NCBI GenBank assembly: GCA_036443405.1
Contig: JAZFYD010000212.1
Span: forward strand, 1 to 29,756
Length of the DNA: 29,756 bases
Direction of reading: 5' to 3'
Source: JAZFYD01 sp036443405
Lineage (GTDB): Bacteria; Planctomycetota; PLA2
Shown here: positions 6,278-14,405 of the stretch, piece after piece
How the letters are laid out: each line of letters starts with the position of its first letter
How positions within the stretch are numbered: the stretch's first letter is position 1
Translations under genes and position numbers: made by a program
The notes under the pieces: model-generated
What the model was told of the DNA's origin: nothing
The model's input: the letters and a program-made list of their open reading frames with translations, nothing else
The model's database searches: none

Positions 6278-7591
6278 GTGAAGCACTCGACCTGGATTTT
6301 CGGAGCCATGATCGGCGGTGTCATCGTCGGACTGTTGCTCTCGTCGGCCGGCGGCGCGGACCTCAGACCCGACGCGGACGGGACGGTCACCGAGCGGGCG
6401 GTCTGGTTTTTCGATCTGTTCGGTTCCACCGTGTTCATCGGCGCGCTGAAGATGATCGTCGCGCCGTTGATCTTCTTCTCGATCCTGCACGGCATCACCA
6501 GCCTGCCGACGAGCGGCGAACTGTGGAGCATCGGCGGGAAAACCCTGGCGTACTACTTCACGACCACTTCGGTCGCGGTCGTCATCGGACTGGTGCTCGT
6601 GCTCACGATCCAGCCGGGCATGCGCGGGGATCGCGATGCGATTCGCGCCAAGAAGGAACAAAACCTCGCGGAGTTCGGCAAGAAGACGGATCGCATCGAG
6701 TCGGCGCGGGACGCGTCGGCGTGGGAGACGGTGAAACAGAATCTGGAACGGACGATCCGCAACCCGTTCCGGGCGCTCGCCGAAGCGAACAGCCTCGCCA
6801 TCATCTTTTTCGCGCTCTTGCTGGGCATCGCGCTGGTCGCGATCGGCGACAAGGGGCGGCCGGTCATCCCAGTACTCGACGGCGCCAATGCGGCCATCAT
6901 GAAAGTGACGTCCTGGATCATGGTCGGGGCGCCGTTTTTCATCTTCTGTCTCGTCGCTTCCCTGATCGCGCAGGAGGGGTCGCGGATCTTCGCGCTCCTG
7001 GGCTGGTACGTCATCACCGTGATCGCGGGCATCGCGCTGCACGTCCTGTTCCTGCTTGCAGTCTGCAAGTTCGTCGGCAAACGGTCGCCGATCGAGTTCC
7101 TGAAAGGGATCCGGAGGCCCTGGATGATCGCGTTCTCCACCCGATCGAGCGCGGCGACACTGCCCGTCACGATGGACGCGGTGGACAAGGAGCTGAAGGT
7201 TCCGCGCAAGATCGGCGACTTCGTCCTGCCGCTTGGCGCCACGATCAACATGGACGGGACCGCGCTCTATGAAGGCGTCGCCATCATCTTCCTGCTGCAA
7301 CTGTTCGGCGGGTTGCCGGGCGCGCCGGCGGATCTCACGTTCGTGATGACGCTCGTGATCTTCCTGACCGCGGTGCTGGCGTCGATCGGCGCCGCCGCGG
7401 TTCCGGACGCGGGCCTGATCACGATGGTGCTCGTGGCGAACGCGATCGGCCTCGATCCCGAGTACATCCCCGTCGTGTTCGGCGTAGACGCGTTCCTCGA
7501 CATGTTCCGCACCTCGACCAACGTCATGGGCGACGCGGTCGGATGCGTGGTGGTATCACGACTCGAGGGCGCGGAATCCGGGAGCGGCTGA
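6278..7591 (+). CDS. Dicarboxylate/amino acid:cation symporter (SLC1/DAACS family)
   Basis: The 437-residue integral membrane protein is a sodium- or proton-coupled uptake carrier of the GltP/DctA type. Family hallmarks are in order: the Ser-rich hairpin HP1 motif FSTRSSAATLP, the ion-site motif GATINMDGTALYEG in TM7, the HP2 region (ASIGAAAVPDAGLITMVLV), and the TM8 substrate-site stretch DMFRTSTNVMGDA. Hydrophobic segments cover the N-terminal half, with a charged loop (RGDRDAIRAKKEQNLAEFGK) between the early and middle membrane helices. Substrate (glutamate, aspartate or C4-dicarboxylate) cannot be told from the sequence. Start is GTG at 6278. Its stop shares a base with the start of the S41 peptidase gene (TGATG), so the two are probably co-translated. 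Confidence 0.9.
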   Translation: MKHSTWIFGAMIGGVIVGLLLSSAGGADLRPDADGTVTERAVWFFDLFGSTVFIGALKMIVAPLIFFSILHGITSLPTSGELWSIGGKTLAYYFTTTSVAVVIGLVLVLTIQPGMRGDRDAIRAKKEQNLAEFGKKTDRIESARDASAWETVKQNLERTIRNPFRALAEANSLAIIFFALLLGIALVAIGDKGRPVIPVLDGANAAIMKVTSWIMVGAPFFIFCLVASLIAQEGSRIFALLGWYVITVIAGIALHVLFLLAVCKFVGKRSPIEFLKGIRRPWMIAFSTRSSAATLPVTMDAVDKELKVPRKIGDFVLPLGATINMDGTALYEGVAIIFLLQLFGGLPGAPADLTFVMTLVIFLTAVLASIGAAAVPDAGLITMVLVANAIGLDPEYIPVVFGVDAFLDMFRTSTNVMGDAVGCVVVSRLEGAESGSG

Positions 7592-9750
7592 TGCGCGCTC
7601 TCTGTCTCGTAGTCCTGCTCGCGGCTACGCTCGCGGCCGAGGATCCTGCGTCGCCGCCGATGTTGCCGTTCGACGGACTCCAGTGGCGGCAGCGGGCTCC
7701 GTTTGTCCGCATCGACGGCGAGTGGTACGAGCTGCTCGGCGCGGAGGGTGTGCCGATCGGGGAGATTCTCACGAAGGTAAAGAAGGGAAGACCGCAAAGC
7801 TGGCAGACCCTGTTCGAGCAACAATTCCTCACCGAACTCGAGGAACGCGGCGTCAAGTTGGGGCCGACGATGCTCCTGGAGCTGCGCGAACCGGGCACGG
7901 GCGAGCGCATCAAGCGTCGTGAGGAGATGACGCTCGATAATTTCGCGGCGTTCCTCCAGCTGACGGAAGAGGAGATGTTTCCCGACCGTGTGAGCCCGTT
8001 CGACTTCGTCGAGTGGATCGACGGCGAGATGCACGTTGAGATCGGAGAGCACGAGGGTTTGCTCGTCAGCGTCAACCGGATCGCCGCCGCGGACTTGATC
8101 GCGCACTGCAAGAAGGAACACGGGGAGAGTTGGCGCAAGGCGATGCTGGAAGAATTCGCGCATCTGATCGCCGCGCTCGACCGCCGGCCGAAGGACAACC
8201 GCGTGGATCTGGTGCTCGACGACAAGGGGACGCGCATCATGCTCGCGGGGATCAGGATGACGTACGCGCGCCGGGAGGGTCTGCGCCACCGCGTTGCGGG
8301 TCAGATGATCCCGCGGATTCGTCGCGAGCACTCCGGCAAGGTGGCGCCCGGTCTTAAGGAACTGGCCCGGCACTTTCGCGGCAGCGGCGCGGGGGGGCAC
8401 ATATCGGCGGCCTTCGCGTACGCGGACCTCGAACAGCTCGAGTGGTTGCTCACGCACCGTCACGCGACCCACGGGCGAACGGAATTCGATCTGGGCGCGG
8501 CGCTCGACACGATCCGGGCGTCGATTCCAACTAACGGGATCGACGTCTCGACGTTCGCGCTGCAGATCCGTTGCCTGTTGACGTATTACGGCGACGCCCA
8601 AACGCAGGTCACACGTTGGCTCCACTACACCCAGCGCCAGGGCTCGCTGAACGTCCTCGCGCCGGTCGGGGATCGCTGGGTCTGTTTCGACGCCGGATTG
8701 CAGCCGGTGGACAAGAAGCACCCGTTTGTCGTGAACATCGACGGTGCGTCGATCGAGAAGTGGATCGAAGCCACGCAGCGATACGTGCCGAAGGGCACGC
8801 CGGCGTTGCGCAGATTCGCGACGAGAATGGGCGTTCACATGTTGGGACAACTTCGGCAAGAGCTCGGCATCCGGCCGGAGAGCTTCGTTCTCTTCACGCT
8901 CGATGGAAAAAAGGGAGAGACGATCGCAATCCACCGGGTGGAAACCGCGGGTGCTCCGGTGACCCTCTTCGAGCTGTACCCGACTGCGGTCAAGATGCTG
9001 CCCGGCAACATCGCGCACGTGCCGATTCGCCGCATGACCGGCGAAGACGAGTTGCTCGCGAAGCTGCACGGATGGGCGGCGATGATCCAGATGATGAACG
9101 GCGTCGTGTTTGATCTGCGCCAAAACGGCGGCGGATCACACCGGCCGATTTTGGAGATGCTGCCGTATTTCCTGCCCGCCGGTTCGCCGCCCCGCGTGAT
9201 CGCGGTTGCGCGGGAGCGCTACGCGCCCGGTTTCAAGCCGCTCGGCAAAGGGCCGCTGACCGCCGAGGGTTTCGCGCCGATCGCCGACACCCGCTGGTCC
9301 GCCGCCGAGCGCGCCGTGTTGGACGAGTTCCAGAAGAGCTTCAAGCCGGCGTGGAAGCCCGACGGCCCGGGCAGCGAGTGGCAGTACCTGGTGGTATCGC
9401 CCTCGAAGCAGACGAGTTTCGACAGACCGATCGTGGTGCTGATCGACGAGGGCACGATGGGCTCGGCCGAGGTCGCCGCGGGCGCGTTGAAGGGGCTGCC
9501 AAACGTGACGTTCGTCGGCGCGCCGACCGCAGGAAGCCACGCACCGCAGTCGGACGGGCAACTCCACTACAGCCGCATTCACCTGCAACTGCCGATTGTG
9601 ACGGTGTATCGACCGGACGGTGTGCTGTTCACCGGCGCGAGCATCGAGCCGGATGTCACCGTGAAGATGCGCATGAGCGATTGGATGGCGGAGACGGACA
9701 TCGGTTTGGAGACGGCGCTGCGCGTGATCGCGGAGAAGACGCCGCGGTGA
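7591..9750 (+). CDS. Secreted S41-family serine peptidase with degenerate transglutaminase-like segment
   Basis: The 719-residue product starts at an ATG overlapping the symporter stop, with GGGAG (7580-7584) 6 nt upstream, and has a signal peptide (MRALCLVVLLAATLAAEDP). The C-terminal third is an S41 (C-terminal-processing/tricorn-like) protease core: DLRQNGGG (from D508) and LIDEGTMGSAEVAAGAL, with S625 the likely nucleophile, then VGAPTAGS. The lysine of the CtpA-type dyad is absent at the TxGK position (TAGS), as in tricorn/IRBP-like members that use other residues. In the middle, DVSTFALQIRCLLTYYGDA...GDRWVCFDAG resembles a transglutaminase-like core, but the position expected for Cys is V319 and the His is missing. 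Substrate is unknown. The stop overlaps the following DUF309 gene by GTGA. Confidence 0.75.
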   Translation: MRALCLVVLLAATLAAEDPASPPMLPFDGLQWRQRAPFVRIDGEWYELLGAEGVPIGEILTKVKKGRPQSWQTLFEQQFLTELEERGVKLGPTMLLELREPGTGERIKRREEMTLDNFAAFLQLTEEEMFPDRVSPFDFVEWIDGEMHVEIGEHEGLLVSVNRIAAADLIAHCKKEHGESWRKAMLEEFAHLIAALDRRPKDNRVDLVLDDKGTRIMLAGIRMTYARREGLRHRVAGQMIPRIRREHSGKVAPGLKELARHFRGSGAGGHISAAFAYADLEQLEWLLTHRHATHGRTEFDLGAALDTIRASIPTNGIDVSTFALQIRCLLTYYGDAQTQVTRWLHYTQRQGSLNVLAPVGDRWVCFDAGLQPVDKKHPFVVNIDGASIEKWIEATQRYVPKGTPALRRFATRMGVHMLGQLRQELGIRPESFVLFTLDGKKGETIAIHRVETAGAPVTLFELYPTAVKMLPGNIAHVPIRRMTGEDELLAKLHGWAAMIQMMNGVVFDLRQNGGGSHRPILEMLPYFLPAGSPPRVIAVARERYAPGFKPLGKGPLTAEGFAPIADTRWSAAERAVLDEFQKSFKPAWKPDGPGSEWQYLVVSPSKQTSFDRPIVVLIDEGTMGSAEVAAGALKGLPNVTFVGAPTAGSHAPQSDGQLHYSRIHLQLPIVTVYRPDGVLFTGASIEPDVTVKMRMSDWMAETDIGLETALRVIAEKTPR

Positions 9751-10229
9751 GCAGCCAGGGAGCGACGCGCTTTGTCCCGGACCGCCCGTTGCCGCCGTAC
9801 GCGTTTGTGCCGGGAGTGAATCCGCACCCGGTGCGCGACCCGAAGGGGCACATGTTCGGTGCTCCGCAGTGCCAGGTGGCGCCGTGCGATCCGGAAGCGT
9901 GGCGATCGGACGCGGAATACCTGTTCGGCGTGGACCTCTATCACGCGGCGTTTTTCTGGGAGGCGCACGAGGTCTGGGAGGGTCTGTGGAAGGCGGCGGC
10001 GGATCCCATCCAGCGCGACTTCCTACAGGGCCTCATCCAGGTCGCCGCGGCGGTGCTGAAGATCCGCATGGAAGAGCCCGACGGCGCGCGCAAGCTGCGC
10101 GACCGGGCCCGCGAGCGCCTGGAGCGCGTCGCGAAACAGCACGAGCGGTACATGGGGGTGGACGTCCCGGAACTCCTGGCGGCGCTGGAGAGGTTGCCGG
10201 GCGCGGTGCCGGAGTTGGCGCCTGATTAG
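9747..10229 (+). CDS. DUF309-family protein
   Basis: The 160-residue protein contains the DUF309 signature in a helical region: DLYHAAFFWEAHEVWEGLW, then FLQGLIQVAAAVLKIR and a GA-containing helix (PDGARKLRDRA). The biochemical role of this family is unknown; the paired His/Glu residues in the first helix are strictly kept across it. The GTG start (9747) overlaps the S41 peptidase stop by 4 nt (GTGA), making it the third member of a coupled symporter/peptidase/DUF309 unit. Residues 1-45 are Pro-rich and include two cysteines (CQVAPC). The large hairpin at 10231-10383 begins immediately after the stop. Confidence 0.85.
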   Translation: MSSQGATRFVPDRPLPPYAFVPGVNPHPVRDPKGHMFGAPQCQVAPCDPEAWRSDAEYLFGVDLYHAAFFWEAHEVWEGLWKAAADPIQRDFLQGLIQVAAAVLKIRMEEPDGARKLRDRARERLERVAKQHERYMGVDVPELLAALERLPGAVPELAPD

Positions 10230-10230
10230 C

Positions 10231-10383
10231 TCCCTTGAACTTGCCCTTGTCCTAGATCCTCGACCCTTTGCACTTTTCCTGGGTCCCTACGCCCTTATTC
10301 CGCACAGGGGCAAGGGGTCAGGGAGTAGGAAAAGGGTCGAGTGCAGAGGGTCCAGGACAAGGACAAGGGCAAGGGGGAGGGAC
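10231..10383. repeat. Large imperfect inverted repeat built from degenerate 7-nt units
   Basis: The left half is pyrimidine-rich and made of roughly 7-nt steps (CCCTTGA, ACTTGCC, CTTGTCC, TAGATCC, TCGACCC...). The right half is its purine-rich counterpart. Perfect pairings include CTTGCCCTTGTCCT (10240-10253) with 10360-10373, and TCGACCCTTT (10260-10269) with 10331-10340; TTTTCCT (10274-10280) can also pair with 10327-10333. It fills most of the 199-bp gap between the DUF309 gene and moxR. It could fold as a long stem and end the upstream transcript. Confidence 0.8.
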
Positions 10384-10389
10384 TAGAAT
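10360..10389 (+). promoter_or_regulatory. Candidate promoter of the MoxR/Bat operon
   Basis: TAGAAT (10384-10389) matches the -10 consensus at five of six positions. AGGACA (10360-10365), 18 bp upstream, is a weak -35 that lies inside the right arm of the large hairpin. A start near 10396 would leave a leader of about 33 nt carrying GGAG at 10421-10424. Confidence 0.3.
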
Positions 10390-10428
10390 TGCTCGCTTTG
10401 CATCACAACCGGTACGTAGTGGAGAACG

Positions 10429-11418
<990 letters not shown>

Positions 11419-11428
11419 TATTGGTGCC

Positions 11429-12331
11429 GTGAACGAGAACCGATCGGAAGAGTCCACCGTCGCCGAGCTTCTTCGCAAGGTTCGGCGCATTCAGATCGTG
11501 GCGAATCGCACGGTCAACGACCTGTTCGCGGGCGAATACAACTCCGCGTTCCGCGGCCGCGGCATGGAGTTCGATGAGGTGCGCGAGTACCAACCCGGCG
11601 ACGACGTGCGCAGCATCGACTGGAACGTGACCGCGCGCGAAGGCAAGCCGTTCATCAAACGCTACCGCGAGGAGCGCGAGCTGACGGTCATGTTCCTCGT
11701 CGACATCTCCGCGTCCGGCGTGTTCGGCTCCACGGACCGCAGCAAGCTCGATCTCGCGACCGAGGTCGCCGCGCTGCTGATGTTTTCCGCGCTCAAGAAC
11801 AACGACAAGGTCGGCCTTGCGTTGTTCGCCGGCGAGGTCGTGCGTTACTTGCGGCCGCGCAAGGGTAAGGTCAACGTGTTGCGGTTCCTGCGCGAACTCG
11901 TCGCGGCCCGGCCGGTGGCCGGGGAAACGCGCATTGAGGAGGCGCTCGGCTTCCTGACCCGCGTGCAGCGGCGGCGCGCCGTCGTTTTCCTGCTCAGCGA
12001 CTTTCTCGGCCCGAGCGTGTGGCGGGATCTCGCGATCGCCAGCAAACGCCACGACCTCGTCGCGATCTCCGTTGCCGATCCCCGCGAGCGCGAGTTGCCC
12101 GACGTCGGTTTCCTGTCGCTGCGCGACGCGGAGACCGGCGAGTTGGTGCGCGTCGACACCCGCTCCCAGAAGGTGCGGGACGTGTTCGCCCAAAACGCCG
12201 CCCGCCGCGAGGAAGCGCTGGTTCGGGATCTGCGGCGTGCCGGTGTGGACCACCTCGCGCTGGACACGGCCGTGCCCTACACGCAGGCGATGCACCGGTT
12301 CTTCCGCATGCGCGAGCGGAGGTTCCGTTGA
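11429..12331 (+). CDS. DUF58 domain protein (MoxR partner)
   Basis: The 300-residue soluble protein contains the DUF58 motif around GMEFDEVREYQPGDDVRSIDWNVTAR, followed by a vWA-like fold (MFLVDISASGVFG, a variant MIDAS; VGLALFAGEV; VFLLSDFLG). In Bat operons this protein is thought to bridge MoxR and the membrane vWA proteins. The GTG start (11429) has no strong ribosome site. Its TGA overlaps the TTG start of the next gene (TTGA), consistent with translational coupling. Confidence 0.9.
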   Translation: MNENRSEESTVAELLRKVRRIQIVANRTVNDLFAGEYNSAFRGRGMEFDEVREYQPGDDVRSIDWNVTAREGKPFIKRYREERELTVMFLVDISASGVFGSTDRSKLDLATEVAALLMFSALKNNDKVGLALFAGEVVRYLRPRKGKVNVLRFLRELVAARPVAGETRIEEALGFLTRVQRRRAVVFLLSDFLGPSVWRDLAIASKRHDLVAISVADPRERELPDVGFLSLRDAETGELVRVDTRSQKVRDVFAQNAARREEALVRDLRRAGVDHLALDTAVPYTQAMHRFFRMRERRFR

Positions 12332-13335
12332 TTCGCGCTGCCCCGTTCCTTCTTGCCGTGGCGGCGTTTGTGGTCGCGTGCGGTGGCGACGGCGTGCCCG
12401 GCGAGGCCGCGACGGACGTCGCCGCGGCGACCAGCGAGGTGATTCGCGGCCCCGTCACGCTGCGGGTTCGTTTCGAACCGAAGGAAGCCCGCCTCAGCGA
12501 CGAGCCCACGCTCACCATCTCCGCGTCCGCGCCGGAGGACATCGAGGTCGAACTCCCGCCCTTTGGCGACAACGTCGGCTCGTTCTTGGTGCGCGGTTAC
12601 AGCACGCCGCTGCCCGACGTCGCCGGCGGCGTTCGCACGACGCGCCAGATCTATCGCCTCGAACCCACCGTCGCCGGCAAACAGACCCTGACCGGCGTCT
12701 CGATTCGTTTCCGTCAGGGCGAAAACGCCAATTGGCGAACCATCGAGGCGGATCCCGTCCATGTGGTTGTGCGCACGCTGCACGGCGACGAGGTGCCCAG
12801 GCTCGCCGCGCTCAAACCCGCGGCCGGCCCGGTGGCGCTGCCGGAGCCGCCGTCCGAGCCCGTGTGGCCGTGGATCGCGGGCATGGTCGCGCTGTTCGTG
12901 CTCGCCGGCGCGTGGTTGCTGCACCGCCTGCGGCGCCGCGGCGACCACGCGCCGATCGAGCTGACGCCGCAACAAAGAGCGGAGCGAGAGTTCGCTGCGC
13001 TGCTGCGTGACGATCCGCTCGCGCGCGGCGAGTTGCAGACGTTCTATGTCGAGCTCACCGGGATCGTGCGCCGCTACATCGAGCGGACGGTCGGACTTCG
13101 TGCGCCGGAACGCACGACCGATGAGTTTCTTCGCGACATGCGCGGCCATCCGGCGTTCCCGCAGGATCGCCAGGAGCGTCTGCGCGCTTTCCTCGAGTCC
13201 GCCGATCTCGTGAAGTTTGCCGCGATGTCGCCGGCGCCGGACGAGATCGATGCGGCGGTGGCCCGCGCGAAGGCGTTCGTCGGGATCGGAATCGCACCGG
13301 CGCCGGTTGGCGACGCCGCAGGGGTCGTCGAATGA
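12328..13335 (+). CDS. Bat-operon membrane lipoprotein, BatD-like/DUF4381-like
   Basis: The 335-residue product uses a TTG start (12328) overlapping the DUF58 stop, with a strong GGAGG (12318-12322) 5 nt upstream. The N-terminus (MIRAAPFLLAVAAFVVACGGDG) is a signal sequence with a lipobox ending at C18. Residues of about 35-160 are a beta-rich BatD-like domain (VTLRVRFEPKEARLSDEPTLTI...). A membrane segment lies near 180-200 (WPWIAGMVALFVLAGAWLLH). The cytoplasmic tail (AEREFAALLRDDPLARGELQTFYVELTGIVRRYIE...ADLVKFA) resembles the DUF4381 tail often found in these operons. It presumably scaffolds the vWA proteins. The next gene starts in an ATGA overlap. Confidence 0.75.
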   Translation: MIRAAPFLLAVAAFVVACGGDGVPGEAATDVAAATSEVIRGPVTLRVRFEPKEARLSDEPTLTISASAPEDIEVELPPFGDNVGSFLVRGYSTPLPDVAGGVRTTRQIYRLEPTVAGKQTLTGVSIRFRQGENANWRTIEADPVHVVVRTLHGDEVPRLAALKPAAGPVALPEPPSEPVWPWIAGMVALFVLAGAWLLHRLRRRGDHAPIELTPQQRAEREFAALLRDDPLARGELQTFYVELTGIVRRYIERTVGLRAPERTTDEFLRDMRGHPAFPQDRQERLRAFLESADLVKFAAMSPAPDEIDAAVARAKAFVGIGIAPAPVGDAAGVVE

Positions 13336-14405
13336 GCGGCCTGCGCTTCGAATCCCCGATCTGGCTGGCCGCATTGCCGGTGCTCGTCGCCCTCTATTGG
13401 TGGCGCCTCCGGGCGGTGCGTCGCGAAGCCGCGACCTACTCGTCCGCCGAACTCCTCCGCGATCTCCCGCGCACCCTCGCGCAGAAGATCGCGTGGCTAC
13501 CGCCCGCGTTGCGTCTCATCGGTCTCGTCCTGCTCGTGATCGCGCTCGCACGGCCCCAGCAAGGACGCAGCGAGACGCGCATCTTCGGCGAGGGCATCGC
13601 GATCCAGATGTGTCTCGACCGGTCGGGCTCCATGCGCGCAATGGACTTCGAGCTCGACGGAAAGCGTGTCTCGCGCCTCGCGGCGGTCAAGCACGTCTTC
13701 CGCAGTTTTGTCGCGGGCGATGAGAAGGACCTGCCCGGCCGTCGCGACGACCTGATCGGGCTGGTGGCGTTCGGCGGGTTCGCGGTGGGGCGCTGCCCGC
13801 TCACGCTTGACCACGGCGCGCTGCTTGAAAGCCTCGAATCGGTGAAGATCCCGGAACCGTTGCGCGATTCACGCGGGCGCATCGTAGAGCACGACGACCA
13901 CCTCGAAGAACTGGCCACCGCCATCGGCGACGCGATCGCGCTCGGCTGCAAACGCCTCGACGAGGTCGACGCGAAGAGCAAGGTGCTTGTTTTGTTGAGC
14001 GACGGCAAGAATACGGCCGGCGTGATCGAGCCGCTCGACGCGGCGGACCTCGCCAAGACGCTCGGAATCCGCGTGCACACGATCGGAGTCGGGACGACGG
14101 GCACTGCGCCGTTTCCCGGCATCGACTTCTCCGGGCGCCGCGTACTCACGCCGCAGCAGGTCGAGATGGACGCCGAGACGCTGCGGGCGATCGCGGAACG
14201 CGCCGGCGGCCAGTTCTTTCATGCCGACAACACCGCCGCGCTGGAACAGGTGTATGCGGACATCGACACCCTCGAGAAATCGAAAACCGAGGGGCGTGTC
14301 TACACCGAGTATCGCGAGCTTTACGCGTGGGCGCTGCTGCCGGGCGCGATCTTCCTGCTCCTCGAACTCATTTTGCGCACGACGCGTTTCCGGAGCCTGC
14401 CCTAG
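13332..14405 (+). CDS. batA: BatA-like membrane vWA protein
   Basis: The 357-residue protein has two N-terminal membrane segments (IWLAALPVLVALYWW; LRLIGLVLLVIALA), a vWA domain with a complete MIDAS start DRSGS (D96, S98, S100) and TDG-like LLSDGKN, and a C-terminal membrane helix (YAWALLPGAIFLLLELIL). This layout is characteristic of BatA from Bacteroides-type aerotolerance operons, where such proteins are linked to oxidative or envelope stress tolerance. The ATG overlaps the previous stop by ATGA, and the stop shares a base with the next GTG (TAGTG). Confidence 0.85.
   Translation: MSGLRFESPIWLAALPVLVALYWWRLRAVRREAATYSSAELLRDLPRTLAQKIAWLPPALRLIGLVLLVIALARPQQGRSETRIFGEGIAIQMCLDRSGSMRAMDFELDGKRVSRLAAVKHVFRSFVAGDEKDLPGRRDDLIGLVAFGGFAVGRCPLTLDHGALLESLESVKIPEPLRDSRGRIVEHDDHLEELATAIGDAIALGCKRLDEVDAKSKVLVLLSDGKNTAGVIEPLDAADLAKTLGIRVHTIGVGTTGTAPFPGIDFSGRRVLTPQQVEMDAETLRAIAERAGGQFFHADNTAALEQVYADIDTLEKSKTEGRVYTEYRELYAWALLPGAIFLLLELILRTTRFRSLP

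Noticed and set aside
6215..7300. Upstream extension of the coiled-coil lipoprotein frame (745 codons in total)
   Set aside because: The extension is antisense to the symporter gene and of shadow composition; the signal peptide and lipobox place the real start at 6214.
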